From Pontibacillus salicampi (lineage in GTDB: Bacteria; Bacillota; Bacilli; Bacillales; BH030062): a DNA stretch of 64,000 nucleotides. Below, piece after piece: positions 43,349 through 53,308 of the stretch. The notes beneath the pieces are model-generated. The model did not search any database. It had not been told where the DNA came from and saw only the letters and a list, made by a program, of their open reading frames with translations. Every line of letters starts with the position of its first letter. Position 1 is the first letter of the stretch. The position numbers were made by a program, and so were the translations under genes. The stretch is taken from contig NZ_JBHLTP010000003.1 of assembly GCF_042434395.1 (NCBI RefSeq), positions 372,001-436,000 of the forward strand. Reading direction: 5' to 3'.

Positions 43349-43403
43349 ATTATTTATTCCTACATAAAACAAGTGATTTAATAAACAGATAGAGGTTTAT
43401 CTA

Positions 43404-44000
43404 ATGAAGACACAATTAAAGAAATCGATACATTTCAGTTTAGGTATTGCCGTTATCACGTTTGTGTTAGCGGCTATTTTTTCAGTTATTTCTAACTATA
43501 TATTAAACGATGTTTATTACCTAATTGGTATTATTATCGTATTTGTTATTGTATGCGTCGGTGTGCTATTTGATATGCTTGGAATAGCAGCTACTGCCGC
43601 TGATGAAGTACCCTTCCACGCAATGGCAGCAGAAAAAGTAAACGGTTCCAAACAAGCAATAACCATTGTACGTAATGCGGATCGATTTGCAAGTTTTTGT
43701 AACGATGTGATTGGAGATATTGCAGGGGTTATAAGTGGTACAGCTTCTACATTAGTGGTTATTCGAATTACCTTCATACTTGGGCAAACGGAAGGGTCGA
43801 GCACACAGCTCATCATTTCTGTGATTTTTACCAGTATAGTGGCAGCCATGACCGTAGGAGGCAAAGCTTTAGGTAAGTTTTTCGCAGTGCATAACTCAAC
43901 AGCTATTATTTTCTTTGCAGCTCGTGTTATATCTCTGATTGAACGGAAACTAAAGATAACAATCATCTCTAAGGGGAAGAAAAACTCAAGAAATTCATGA
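43404..44000 (+). CDS. oapA: OLE-associated membrane protein OapA
   Basis: 198 residues with four predicted membrane helices (about 12-30, 39-57, 102-126, 134-153), a polar central loop (DEVPFHAMAAEKVNGSKQA), a D101-x3-D105 motif at the start of helix 3, and a strongly basic C-terminus (RKLKITIISKGKKNSR) suited to RNA contact. OapA is the integral membrane partner of OLE RNA; the RNA lies directly upstream, with no terminator between. RBS ATAGAGGT. It is followed 19 bp later by dxs, so it shares its transcript. The call rests on context, topology and motif. Confidence 0.88.
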   Translation: MKTQLKKSIHFSLGIAVITFVLAAIFSVISNYILNDVYYLIGIIIVFVIVCVGVLFDMLGIAATAADEVPFHAMAAEKVNGSKQAITIVRNADRFASFCNDVIGDIAGVISGTASTLVVIRITFILGQTEGSSTQLIISVIFTSIVAAMTVGGKALGKFFAVHNSTAIIFFAARVISLIERKLKITIISKGKKNSRNS

Positions 44001-44019
44001 TGAAGGCGAGTGATCCGAA

Positions 44020-45912
44020 ATGGATTTAGAAAAGATTAAAGACCCTACATTTTTAAAACAGTATTCTAATCAAGAGCTAGAGGAGCTTGCTGCGACTATC
44101 CGTACGTTTTTAATTGAGAAGCTGTCTGTTACTGGCGGGCATTTAGGTGCAAACTTAGGCGTGGTAGAATTAACCCTGGCCTTGCATGCTGTATTTGAAA
44201 GTCCGAAAGACAAGCTATTGTTTGATGTCGGACATCAATCCTATATTCATAAAATTCTTACGGGACGTACAAGCCAATTTGATACGCTCCGCCAATATAA
44301 AGGGCTGTGTGGATTCCCTAAACGGAATGAAAGCGAACATGATATTTGGGAAACAGGTCATAGTTCCACTTCTCTTTCTGCTGCAATGGGTATGGCAATT
44401 GCACGGGATATGAAAGGAGAAGATCACTCTATTTTACCGATTATCGGTGATGGAGCTTTGACAGGCGGGATGGCATTAGAGGCTTTGAATCACATAGGTG
44501 ATGAAAAGAAGAATATTATTGTCATTTTAAACGATAACGAGATGTCTATTGCCCATAACGTAGGAGCACTTCATAATGTGTTAGGACGTATGAGAAGTGC
44601 AAAGAAATACCATTGGGTTAAAGACGAAATGGAATGGTTATTAAAGCGTATCCCTGCTGTTGGAGGAAGGCTGGCTACAGCAGCAGAACGAGTGAAGGAT
44701 ACTATGAAGTATTTCATGGTACCTGGCATGTTCTTTGAAGAGCTGGGATACACCTATTATGGTCCTGTGGACGGACACAGCTTTGATGATTTAATGGAAA
44801 ACCTTCAATATGCAAAAAAGACGGATGGTCCTGTATTAATCCATGTTATGACACAAAAGGGCAAAGGGTATCATGCTGCAGAAAATGATCAGAAAGATAA
44901 ATGGCATGGAGTAGGGCCGTACAAGATTGAATCAGGGGAGAAGATTAAACCAACGGACGCACCTCCTGCTTGGAGTGAGGTGGTTAGTGAAGCTGTTCGT
45001 AAAAAGGCTCGTACCGACGAACGAATTGCAGTTATTACCCCTGCAATGATTTTGGGATCGAAGTTAGAGAAATTTAAAGAAGAATTTCCTGACCGTCTCT
45101 TTGATGTAGGTATTGCAGAACAGCACGCCACCACCCTATCAGCTGGTCTTGCTACACAAGGAATGAAGCCGTTCTTAGCGATATATTCTACATTCCTTCA
45201 GCGTGCTTATGACCAATTGGTGCATGATGTTTGTCGACAGAATTTAAACGTATTTTTCGGTGTCGACCGATCTGGATTGGTAGGTGCTGATGGGGAAACG
45301 CACCAGGGTGTTTTTGATGTTTCCTTCCTCCGTTCCTTGCCAAATATGGTAGTGATGATGGCGAAGGATGAAAATGAGGGACAGCATTTAGTCCATACGG
45401 CTTTGGAATATAATGAAGGGCCGATTGCGTTACGGTATGCTAGAGGAAATGGTTTAGGTGTGGAGATGGACAAGGAATTCAATTCCATTCCGATTGGATC
45501 CTGGGAAGTACTAAAAGAAGGAACGCATGCTGCCATTTTAACATTTGGTACAACCATCTCAATGGCCTTAGAAGCTAGTAAGGCACTGGAGAAACAGGGC
45601 ATCCATGCAAAAGTAATCAATGCACGATTTATTAAACCAATGGATGAAGCAATGCTACATGACTTAATGACTCAGGGTGTGCCGATTTTGACCGTTGAGG
45701 AAGCCATATTAAAAGGCGGTTTCGGCTCTGGAGTACTTGAATTTGTTGAAGAGCATAAATATTATGGTCAAATCATTGAAAGAATGGGTATTCCAGATAA
45801 ATATATAGAGCACGGCAGTGTCAAGGACCTTTATCAAGAGATTGGTTTAACACAAGAGGAAATTCAAAATAAAGTAAAAGAAATGCTACCAAAAAAGAAG
45901 CAAAGGGCTTGA
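44020..45912 (+). CDS. dxs: 1-deoxy-D-xylulose-5-phosphate synthase
   Basis: 630 residues, thiamine-diphosphate enzyme making DXP from pyruvate and glyceraldehyde 3-phosphate, first step of the MEP isoprenoid pathway. Seen: VTGGHLGANLGVVELTLALH, DVGHQSYIHKILTGR, TPP motif GDGALTGGMALEALN...LNDN, DVGIAEQHA, FLQRAYDQLVHDV and GADGETHQG. RBS at GGCGAGTGATC is weak. Its substrate pathway feeds ispA upstream. Confidence 0.97.
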   Translation: MDLEKIKDPTFLKQYSNQELEELAATIRTFLIEKLSVTGGHLGANLGVVELTLALHAVFESPKDKLLFDVGHQSYIHKILTGRTSQFDTLRQYKGLCGFPKRNESEHDIWETGHSSTSLSAAMGMAIARDMKGEDHSILPIIGDGALTGGMALEALNHIGDEKKNIIVILNDNEMSIAHNVGALHNVLGRMRSAKKYHWVKDEMEWLLKRIPAVGGRLATAAERVKDTMKYFMVPGMFFEELGYTYYGPVDGHSFDDLMENLQYAKKTDGPVLIHVMTQKGKGYHAAENDQKDKWHGVGPYKIESGEKIKPTDAPPAWSEVVSEAVRKKARTDERIAVITPAMILGSKLEKFKEEFPDRLFDVGIAEQHATTLSAGLATQGMKPFLAIYSTFLQRAYDQLVHDVCRQNLNVFFGVDRSGLVGADGETHQGVFDVSFLRSLPNMVVMMAKDENEGQHLVHTALEYNEGPIALRYARGNGLGVEMDKEFNSIPIGSWEVLKEGTHAAILTFGTTISMALEASKALEKQGIHAKVINARFIKPMDEAMLHDLMTQGVPILTVEEAILKGGFGSGVLEFVEEHKYYGQIIERMGIPDKYIEHGSVKDLYQEIGLTQEEIQNKVKEMLPKKKQRA

Positions 45913-45918
45913 AGATAA

Positions 45919-46734
45919 ATGCCAAATAAAGTAAGACTAGATACACTCATGGTCAACAGGGGACTTGCTGAAACAAGAGAGAAAGCAAAACGGACCATCA
46001 TGGCGGGTCTTGTCTTTTCAGATAATGTCGCAATGGACAAACCAGGTGTAAAAGTAAATGATGATATTTCATTACATGTAAAAGGGAAAGCTATTCCCTA
46101 CGTTAGTCGGGGAGGCCTCAAGCTTGAGAAGGCCCTTCAAACCTTTGATATAGGTGTAGAGGGGAAAATATTGATGGATATTGGCTCCTCTACTGGGGGA
46201 TTTACCGACTGTGCATTACAAAATGGTGCCGTGAAAAGCTATGCTATTGATGTTGGGTATAATCAATTAGCCTGGAAGCTTCGGAATGATGAACGAGTCG
46301 TTGTGATGGAACGGACTAATTTTCGTTATGTTACCCCTGAGGATTTAACCGAAGGATACGCTGAGATTGCTTCCATTGATGTTTCCTTCATTTCCCTGAA
46401 AATTATCCTACCTGTACTTGCGACGTTGTTACACATTGGTGGAGATGTAGTGACCCTCATCAAGCCTCAGTTTGAAGCGGGAAGAGAGCAAGTAGGTAAG
46501 AAGGGTATTGTACGCGACGCTAAAGTGCACAAGCACGTCTTGCAGGACATTCTTTCGTTTGCTGTGGAGACAGGGTACACGGTAGAGGATGTAACATTCT
46601 CTCCTATAACAGGAGGGGACGGTAACATTGAATTTCTTGCCCATCTTACTTTAAGCGATGAAGGTACCCCAAAGATACAACCAACTATTGATATCGACGA
46701 TGTAGTAAAACAAGCACATGATGCACATAAATAA
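45919..46734 (+). CDS. yqxC: TlyA family rRNA methyltransferase/hemolysin-like protein (YqxC)
   Basis: 271 residues: N-terminal S4 RNA-binding domain (RLDTLMVNRGLAETREKAKRTIMAG) and FtsJ-type methyltransferase domain with the SAM loop MDIGSSTGGFTDCALQNGA and DVSFISLKIILP. TlyA enzymes 2'-O-methylate 16S/23S rRNA cytidines. Starts 6 bp after dxs, as in B. subtilis, and ends at a terminator. Confidence 0.93.
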   Translation: MPNKVRLDTLMVNRGLAETREKAKRTIMAGLVFSDNVAMDKPGVKVNDDISLHVKGKAIPYVSRGGLKLEKALQTFDIGVEGKILMDIGSSTGGFTDCALQNGAVKSYAIDVGYNQLAWKLRNDERVVVMERTNFRYVTPEDLTEGYAEIASIDVSFISLKIILPVLATLLHIGGDVVTLIKPQFEAGREQVGKKGIVRDAKVHKHVLQDILSFAVETGYTVEDVTFSPITGGDGNIEFLAHLTLSDEGTPKIQPTIDIDDVVKQAHDAHK

Positions 46735-46739
46735 AGCAT

Positions 46740-46771
46740 AAAAGGGGCTACAATACCGTGGCCCCTTTTTT
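46740..46771 (+). terminator. Rho-independent terminator after yqxC
   Basis: AAAAGGGGC (46740-46748) pairs with GCCCCTTTT (46761-46769), followed by more T. Confidence 0.9.
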
Positions 46772-46839
46772 CGAGACGGATGTAGATAGTGTAATCAATC
46801 TGTAGTATGTTTAAATCAGGAAGAAATGAGGGAGATAGT

Positions 46840-47289
46840 ATGAATAAGGGGCAGCGGCATATCAAAATCCGAGAGCTTATTGCGGAGAATGATATAGAAA
46901 CACAAGATGATTTAGTGGATAGGTTGAAAAGTCTCGGGTACAACGTGACGCAGGCTACCGTATCCCGCGATATAAAAGAATTACATCTGGTGAAAGTACC
47001 AATGGTGGATGGGCGGTATAAGTATAGCCTTCCGGCAGATCAGCGTTTCAATCCCTTTGAGAAGTTAAAACGGTTAATGGTGGATGCATTTGTCCGAATT
47101 GATACAGCAGGTCATTTCATAGTGATGAAAACCTTACCAGGCAATGCTAATGCGATTGGTGCATTAGTGGATAACTTGGATTGGGATGAGATTTTAGGTA
47201 CCATCTGTGGGGATGACACCTGTTTGATCATATGCCGTTCTGAGGAAGATAGTCTGTACATTCGCGATCGCTTCCTGGAGATGCTGTAA
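46840..47289 (+). CDS. ahrC: Arginine repressor AhrC/ArgR
   Basis: 149 residues. Winged HTH with the ArgR motif VTQATVSRDIKELHLVKVP and the hexamerisation/arginine-binding domain with TLPGNANAIGALVDNLDWDEILGTICGDDTCLI-type sequence at about 103-135. Controls arginine synthesis and breakdown. ATG 46840 follows GAGGGAGA. Next to recN as in most Bacillaceae. Confidence 0.96.
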   Translation: MNKGQRHIKIRELIAENDIETQDDLVDRLKSLGYNVTQATVSRDIKELHLVKVPMVDGRYKYSLPADQRFNPFEKLKRLMVDAFVRIDTAGHFIVMKTLPGNANAIGALVDNLDWDEILGTICGDDTCLIICRSEEDSLYIRDRFLEML

Positions 47290-47316
47290 ATCTAAACAAA
47301 GTCGAGGTGCAAGCTT

Positions 47317-49047
47317 GTGTTAGCTGAATTATCCATAAAGGACTTCGCTATTATAGAAGAAGTCTCTATTTCCTTTCGAGAGGGACTGACCGTACTGACA
47401 GGAGAAACTGGAGCAGGTAAATCCATTATCATTGACGCTATTCAACTGTTAACTGGTGGAAGAGGTTCTGCGGAGTATGTTCGTTATGGGACTAAAAAGG
47501 CAGAAATAGAAGGGCTATTTTTCGTCGACAATAATCTCCATAAGGTCTATGAAAAAGCGGAGAATTTCGGCGTTGAAATTTCGGAAGACGGAATGCTTGT
47601 GCTGAACAGAACAATTAGTGCAAATGGAAAAAGTATATGCCGGGTTAACGGAAAGCTAGTCACGTTAGCTATTTTAAAGGAATTCGGCAGTACTCTCATT
47701 GATATACATACACAGCATGAAACGCAATCATTGATGGATGTCGATCGACATATCGAGCTTCTGGATCTATATGATCAGGATAAAATTCCACAAGCAAAGC
47801 ATGATTATAATGATTTGTACAAGCAATTCGAATCCTTAAAGAAACGACATAAGGAATTAAGCGAGAATGAACAGGAAATGGCTCAGCGGCTGGACCTGCT
47901 AGAATTTCAATACAATGAATTACAGGAGGCAAATTTGTCACCTGGAGAAGATGAACAGCTTACAGAACAACGTAATCAGTTAGCTAATTTTGAACGAATC
48001 TACAAATCATTAAATGATGCCTATTATGCTCTTCACGGAGAACAGAAGGCGTTAGATTGGCTTTCCTTATCTTTATCCTCTTTAGAAAACTCGAGCGAAT
48101 ATGATGATGACATATCAAAAAAGGCTGAAGAGCTGTCCAACCATTATTATATGGTAGAAGAGCTTTCTTATGAATTACGAAATAAATTAGATAGCTTAGA
48201 GTTCAATGAAGAAGAATTAGATTCAATTGAATCAAGACTGAACGAAATCAATCGTTTAAAGAAGAAATATGGACAGTCCGTTGACGAAATTATTGAGCTT
48301 ACAGCCAAAATTGAAGAAGAAATTGATCAAATTAAATATAAGGATACTCATCTGGAAAAGCTGGAAACAGATATGAAGGAAAAAGCGGAAGATGTTGCCT
48401 TGGAAGGAAAGCATTTACATGATTTGCGGATACATGCGGCAGACCATTTAAGGAAAGCTATACAGGAAGAGCTGAAGGACTTATATTTGGAGAAGGCTGC
48501 ATTTGATGTTGATTTTGATAAAGTTCAAGGTACCGATAAGGATCCAGTGGTGAACAGCCAGCATGTCAAAATGGGACCTAATGGATATGATCAAGTCAAA
48601 TTTATGATTACCACGAACCCGGGTGAACCGTTAAAAGACATTCATAAAGTCGCCAGCGGAGGAGAATTATCGCGTATTATGCTTGCATTAAAGCGAATCT
48701 TTTCAAAGCATCAGGGGGTAACCTCCGTTATATTCGATGAGGTTGATACAGGGGTTAGCGGACGAGTAGCCCAGGCAATAGCCGAAAAAATTCATGGCAT
48801 ATCCTCGGCCTCTCAAGTGCTTTGCATATCTCATCTGCCACAAGTTGCAGCCATGGCAGATACCCATCTTTATATTCGAAAAGAAGTAGAAGAAGATCGA
48901 ACGAAGACCATTGTGGAAGAATTGAGCGTACATAGCAAGGTGGAAGAGCTGAGCCGAATGATTAGCGGAGCTGAATTAACGGAGACGACTAAGGTTCATG
49001 CAAAAGAGCTGCTTGATTTAGCAGACAAATTTAAACAGCACGCTTAA
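47317..49047 (+). CDS. recN: DNA repair protein RecN
   Basis: 576-residue SMC-like ATPase: Walker A GETGAGKS at 29-36, long coiled coil (about 160-390), and C-terminal VASGGELSRIMLALK signature with IFDEVDTGVSGR Walker B. Tethers broken DNA ends. GTG start 47317 with GAGGTG upstream. Ends at a strong terminator. Confidence 0.96.
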   Translation: MLAELSIKDFAIIEEVSISFREGLTVLTGETGAGKSIIIDAIQLLTGGRGSAEYVRYGTKKAEIEGLFFVDNNLHKVYEKAENFGVEISEDGMLVLNRTISANGKSICRVNGKLVTLAILKEFGSTLIDIHTQHETQSLMDVDRHIELLDLYDQDKIPQAKHDYNDLYKQFESLKKRHKELSENEQEMAQRLDLLEFQYNELQEANLSPGEDEQLTEQRNQLANFERIYKSLNDAYYALHGEQKALDWLSLSLSSLENSSEYDDDISKKAEELSNHYYMVEELSYELRNKLDSLEFNEEELDSIESRLNEINRLKKKYGQSVDEIIELTAKIEEEIDQIKYKDTHLEKLETDMKEKAEDVALEGKHLHDLRIHAADHLRKAIQEELKDLYLEKAAFDVDFDKVQGTDKDPVVNSQHVKMGPNGYDQVKFMITTNPGEPLKDIHKVASGGELSRIMLALKRIFSKHQGVTSVIFDEVDTGVSGRVAQAIAEKIHGISSASQVLCISHLPQVAAMADTHLYIRKEVEEDRTKTIVEELSVHSKVEELSRMISGAELTETTKVHAKELLDLADKFKQHA

Positions 49048-49049
49048 AA

Positions 49050-49077
49050 AAACTGCCACATGCTGGCAGTTTTTTTG
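49050..49077 (+). terminator. Rho-independent terminator after recN
   Basis: AAACTGCCA (49050-49058) pairs with TGGCAGTTT (49064-49072), with flanking A and T runs. Confidence 0.93.
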
Positions 49078-49252
49078 CTTTCTCAGGTTTAATATCGAAA
49101 TATCCAATTGTGATGGCATTTTGGTTAAGGAGAGACAAATAAGGAAAAGTTACCTTGTTTTTCTCAAGTTTGCAGGGTTTAAAACAGGTGCTCGAAGGTC
49201 ACATTATAAATACAGATAAAGAAAAATTAGATATGGGTTAGGAGCGAGGAGA

Positions 49253-50551
49253 GTGAACTTATTGAAAGCAACAAATATAGGTCGAATCACTATAGGACTC
49301 CTGCTCCTGATAGTAATGCTAGCTCTACCGTTCTCTAAGACGGTTAACCAATATCTTTCCATACCAAAAGAAATTACTATGTTCGAGCATCAAGAACAAA
49401 GTATTCCAACCCTTGCATCTAGTGGAGTTACTGTTAAAGCAGGGGATGATATCGTTGAAGCTCAAAATGAGACGAATGCACTCATAGGCAACCAGGCAGG
49501 CGAATCCTCTGTTATGTATGATTTGGCTGGTCTTCCGATAAAGAAGGTAAATGTCGATGTGTTAGAAGACTTTAAAGTAATTCCAGGTGGTCAATCTATT
49601 GGGGTCAAGCTACACACCCTTGGAGTTTTAATTGTTGGCCATCACCTTGTCGAAACATCAAAAGGGAAAATTTCTCCTGGAGAAGATGCCAATATTGAGG
49701 TAGGAGATATCCTGCTCAAAATTAACGGTGAAAAAATAAACGACATGAAGGATGTTGCACCATTTGTGGAAGAGGCAGGGAAGAACAAAAACGATTTAGC
49801 CTTAACGATAAAACGAAATGAACAAACGATCCAAACGACACTGACGCCAACTTATGATGAGAAGGACAAAAAATACCGCATCGGTCTTTATATACGTGAT
49901 TCCGCAGCAGGAATAGGTACCATGACGTTTTACCATCCTGACTCTCAAAAGTATGGGGCATTAGGACATGTGATATCGGATATGGATACGAAAAAGCCAA
50001 TTGAGATTCATGAAGGAACTATCGTGCGCTCCAATGTGACCTCCATTAATAAAGGCAGTAATGGAGTTCCTGGAGAAAAGCATGCCAGATTTTCCACAGA
50101 GGAGAAACGGATTGGTTCTATTACAAGAAACAGCCCGTTTGGGATTTTTGGAAAGTTAGACAAGCAAGTGAACAATGGACTCAGAGACAATCCAATGCCT
50201 ATCGCGCTCTCTCATCAGGTGAAAGAAGGACCTGCTAAAATATTGACTGTTGTAAAAGGGGAAAAGGTTAAAGAATTTGATGTGGAAATAGTTAGTACTG
50301 TTCCTCAGAAATTCCCCGCAACCAAAGGGATGATTATTAAAATTACAGATCCTGAATTATTGGAAATGACTGGCGGTATTGTACAAGGAATGAGTGGCAG
50401 TCCCATCATTCAAGATGAAAAAGTAGTAGGCGCAGTTACACACGTGTTTGTAAATGATCCAACCTCCGGGTATGGAGTGCATATCGAATGGATGCTTAGT
50501 GAAGCTGGAATTGATATTTATAAAAAAGATGAACAAGATAAAGCGAGTTAA
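49253..50551 (+). CDS. spoIVB: SpoIVB serine peptidase (S55)
   Basis: 432 residues: N-terminal membrane anchor (about 11-27), PDZ domain (about 110-195, VGDILLKINGEKINDM), and S55 protease domain with H239 in GALGHVISDMD and the nucleophile in QGMSGSP near 381. The forespore enzyme is secreted into the intermembrane space and cleaves SpoIVFA to activate pro-sigma-K processing. GTG start 49253 with GGAGCGAGGAG. Adjacent to spo0A as usual. Confidence 0.96.
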   Translation: MNLLKATNIGRITIGLLLLIVMLALPFSKTVNQYLSIPKEITMFEHQEQSIPTLASSGVTVKAGDDIVEAQNETNALIGNQAGESSVMYDLAGLPIKKVNVDVLEDFKVIPGGQSIGVKLHTLGVLIVGHHLVETSKGKISPGEDANIEVGDILLKINGEKINDMKDVAPFVEEAGKNKNDLALTIKRNEQTIQTTLTPTYDEKDKKYRIGLYIRDSAAGIGTMTFYHPDSQKYGALGHVISDMDTKKPIEIHEGTIVRSNVTSINKGSNGVPGEKHARFSTEEKRIGSITRNSPFGIFGKLDKQVNNGLRDNPMPIALSHQVKEGPAKILTVVKGEKVKEFDVEIVSTVPQKFPATKGMIIKITDPELLEMTGGIVQGMSGSPIIQDEKVVGAVTHVFVNDPTSGYGVHIEWMLSEAGIDIYKKDEQDKAS

Positions 50552-50580
50552 AGGCAGGCAAAATTCCCTGTCTTTTTCTT
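50550..50580 (+). terminator. Rho-independent terminator after spoIVB
   Basis: AAAGGCAGG (50550-50558) pairs with CCTGTCTTT (50567-50575, one G-U), followed by a T-rich run. Confidence 0.75.
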
Positions 50581-50705
50581 TTTTTATTAGAACATGAAAG
50601 GACAAACAGGTTCGGATAAAGTCGGTTTTCCGATGTATTAACAATATGGACTACTGGTTTCTTATAAAAATTTTCACTTTTCTGTATGTTCTCCCTTTGT
50701 TCGCG

Positions 50706-50895
50706 TTGCCAATCTTAACCATCGTGTTATAATGAACATAATGGTACAGACAAAGAAAATTCGACAAACTGTTTTACCGGTGAAGGGAATGCTGCTGCTT
50801 ATCGAAAATCGACGAATGATGGAGGATACTGTAGAAAACAGGATATATTCACTAATTTTTCAATATATTAAAGGGTTTTTCGAACTTGTGTCGAA
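50706..50895 (+). promoter_or_regulatory. spo0A control region: vegetative promoter, sigma-H-like promoter and 0A boxes
   Basis: TTGCCA (50706-50711), 16 bp, TATAAT (50728-50733) is a good sigma-A promoter. TTCGACAAA (50760-50768) is a perfect inverted 0A box. AACAGGATAT (about 50837-50846) with TTTCAAT (50858-50864) resembles a sigma-H promoter with C for G in GAAT. TGTCGAA (50889-50895) is a second 0A box. This repeats the Pv-box-Ps layout of B. subtilis spo0A. The 390-bp gap holds no convincing gene. Confidence 0.7.
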
Positions 50896-50944
50896 CAGTT
50901 TGAGTAGGAATTCGGGAGAGAAAACCGATTAAGGAGGAACTGTG

Positions 50945-51730
50945 GTGGAAAAAATAAAAGTGTGCTTGGCTGACGATAATAGAGAATTAGTTAATATGTT
51001 GGAGGATTATTTCGATGAACAATCAGAAATCGAAGTAATTGGTTCTGCCTACAACGGACAAGAGTGCCTAGACATGCTGGAGGAACTTGACCCAGATGTT
51101 CTAGTTTTAGATATCATTATGCCTCATGTAGATGGTCTTGCGGTATTAAGCCGTATGAAGGAGCTTGGCAAGGCAAAGCTTCCTAACGTTATTATGCTAA
51201 CAGCCTTTGGTCAAGAAGAGGTAACGAAAAAGGCCGTCGATTTAGGTGCCTCCTATTTTATACTTAAGCCATTTGACTTAGATAATCTGCGTGATCATAT
51301 CCAGCAAGTACATGGATTACAGCCGAAGTTTGAAAGTAGAAGCCGCATGAACAAGGAACGCAAACCAGAAAAGAAATTAAACCTGGATGCTAGTATCACA
51401 AACATCATTCATGAGATTGGGGTACCAGCACACATAAAGGGCTATATGTACCTTCGTGAGGCAATCTCTATGGTGTATAACGATATCGAATTACTTGGTT
51501 CTATTACCAAGGTACTCTATCCAGACATCGCCAAAAAGTACAACACCACAGCCTCAAGAGTGGAAAGAGCAATTCGTCATGCCATTGAAGTAGCCTGGAG
51601 CCGTGGCAACATTGACTCCATCTCCTCCTTGTTCGGCTATACGGTCTCCATGACCAAAGCAAAGCCAACTAATTCTGAGTTTATTGCCATGGTGGCGGAT
51701 AAGTTACGTCTGGAGCATATGGCTGTATAG
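50945..51730 (+). CDS. spo0A: Sporulation master response regulator Spo0A
   Basis: 261 residues. Receiver domain with acidic pocket D10/D11, phospho-acceptor D56 (VLVLDIIMP) and conserved K in YFILKPF; a short charged linker; then the C-terminal DNA-binding domain, nearly identical to B. subtilis (SITKVLYPDIAKKYNTTASRVERAIRH, by position ~182-210, with the recognition helix in it). GTG 50945 gives the family start MEKIKVC and has AAGGAGGA at spacing 7; GTG 50942 is less well placed. Confidence 0.98.
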   Translation: MEKIKVCLADDNRELVNMLEDYFDEQSEIEVIGSAYNGQECLDMLEELDPDVLVLDIIMPHVDGLAVLSRMKELGKAKLPNVIMLTAFGQEEVTKKAVDLGASYFILKPFDLDNLRDHIQQVHGLQPKFESRSRMNKERKPEKKLNLDASITNIIHEIGVPAHIKGYMYLREAISMVYNDIELLGSITKVLYPDIAKKYNTTASRVERAIRHAIEVAWSRGNIDSISSLFGYTVSMTKAKPTNSEFIAMVADKLRLEHMAV

Positions 51731-51798
51731 ACTTAACTGAAGCAATACGTTATAGCAATAGTGCAGGTTGTCCTGATTCGTATTATAATTAGTATTCG

Positions 51799-51828
51799 AA
51801 AAAGCTCGGTTCATGCCGGGCTTTTTTT
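51799..51828 (+). terminator. Rho-independent terminator after spo0A
   Basis: AAAGCTCGG (51801-51809) pairs with CCGGGCTTT (51816-51824, one G-U), followed by a T run. Confidence 0.9.
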
Positions 51829-51958
51829 GTGTAGTGTGAATCCTTTAACAAATAAATGTGGTAGAGAAATAAAATATTTAGGAAAAAATAACTGACAAGT
51901 TTTGTGCTTTCATGATAAGATTATGAATTATATGAAAAGTAAAGAAGTGGTGAGAATA

Positions 51959-53308
51959 ATGAGAGTAGCAAAATTTGGAGGCAGCTCTGTGGCGAGTGCG
52001 TCTCAACTGAAAAAAGTAGCAGATATATTGATAAGAGATACGGAACGAAAATTTGTTGTTGTGTCCGCTCCAGGCAAGCGGTTTGCGGAGGACACCAAGG
52101 TAACGGATTTGCTCATTCAACTAGGGAATTTGAGTAATAGTAATGAAGATTATCGTACAATTCTGGAATCGATATTAGCTCGATTTCAAGAAATTTTGGA
52201 GGAACTCTTCCTACCGACTACCTTAGTGGATGAGGTAAGGGATAAGCTGCAGTCCATCATGGATGGCGAAACAGTGTACACTCATAAAATGGACGCTTTG
52301 AAGGCGACTGGGGAAGATACATTAGCACAAATCCTAAGCCTATACTTAAACAGTCTTGGACATCCATCCTCTTACGTACACCCGCAGGAAGCTGGAATTA
52401 TTGTAAGCGATGAACCTGGTAAGGCCCAGGTGCTTGAGGAGAGCTATGAGCGCCTATATCGTCTTCGTGATAAGGAGGGGATCCAGGTTATTCCTGGCTT
52501 TTTCGGCTACACAAAGGATAATAAGCTGATGGCTTTCCCGAGAGGTGGATCTGACATCACAGGAGCTATTGTGGCAGCTGGAGTAAAAGCTGACCTGTAC
52601 GAGAACTTTACAGATGTAGATTCTGTTTACTGTGTAAATCCAAATATTGTCGATCAACCAAAAGAAATTCATGAATTAACCTATAAAGAGATGCGGGAAC
52701 TTTCCTATGCTGGTTTTTCTGTGTTCCATGATGAAGCATTGATTCCAGCGTTTAAAGCAAAGATCCCTGTAAGTATCAAGAACACAAATCATCCTGATAA
52801 CAGAGGAACGATGATATCTGCTTCAAGAGATTTAACGAATGGACCTGTGGTAGGGATAGCGAGTGACGCCGGATTTTTAAGCATCTATGTAAGTAAGTAT
52901 TTAATGAACAGAGAGAAGGGCTTCGGCCGGCATTTACTGCAGATTTTAGAGGAAGAGGATATTTCCTTTGAGCATGCGCCTTCTGGGATTGACGACATGT
53001 CAGTTATCCTTCGGGAAAACCAGCTATCCTCTGAAAAAGAAGCAATTGTTCTGAAGCGAATTCAGGAAGAGCTTCGTGTAGATACTGTGACCATTGAGAG
53101 AGGGCTTGCGATGGTTATGATTGTTGGAGAAGGTATGAATAGCACGATTGGTGTAACGAGTAAAGCATCCACTGCATTCTCAAGCGCAGGAGTCAATATA
53201 GAAATGATTAATCAGGGTTCCTCTGAGGTATCCATGATGTTTGGTATTAAAGAAGAAGGTATCAAAGCGGCTGTACAATCGTTATATCAAACGTTTTTTG
53301 AAGCGTAA
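51959..53308 (+). CDS. thrD: Aspartate kinase, YclM/aspartokinase III type
   Basis: 449 residues. Kinase signature VAKFGGSSVASASQLKKV at the N-terminus, FPRGGSDITGAIVAAGV for substrate binding, and two C-terminal ACT domains (LLQILEEEDISFEHAPSGIDD; MNSTIGVTSKASTAFSSAGVNIEMINQGSSEVSMMF, by position ~395-430). APGKRFAEDTKVTDLL is as in B. subtilis YclM. Phosphorylates aspartate toward threonine, lysine and methionine. ATG 51959 lacks a strong RBS. CTGACA/TAAGAT at 51892/51916 may be its promoter. Not at this locus in B. subtilis. Confidence 0.92.
   Translation: MRVAKFGGSSVASASQLKKVADILIRDTERKFVVVSAPGKRFAEDTKVTDLLIQLGNLSNSNEDYRTILESILARFQEILEELFLPTTLVDEVRDKLQSIMDGETVYTHKMDALKATGEDTLAQILSLYLNSLGHPSSYVHPQEAGIIVSDEPGKAQVLEESYERLYRLRDKEGIQVIPGFFGYTKDNKLMAFPRGGSDITGAIVAAGVKADLYENFTDVDSVYCVNPNIVDQPKEIHELTYKEMRELSYAGFSVFHDEALIPAFKAKIPVSIKNTNHPDNRGTMISASRDLTNGPVVGIASDAGFLSIYVSKYLMNREKGFGRHLLQILEEEDISFEHAPSGIDDMSVILRENQLSSEKEAIVLKRIQEELRVDTVTIERGLAMVMIVGEGMNSTIGVTSKASTAFSSAGVNIEMINQGSSEVSMMFGIKEEGIKAAVQSLYQTFFEA

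Noticed and set aside
50732..50932. 66-codon plus-strand frame before spo0A
   Set aside because: It spans promoters and 0A boxes, has no RBS and no family resemblance.
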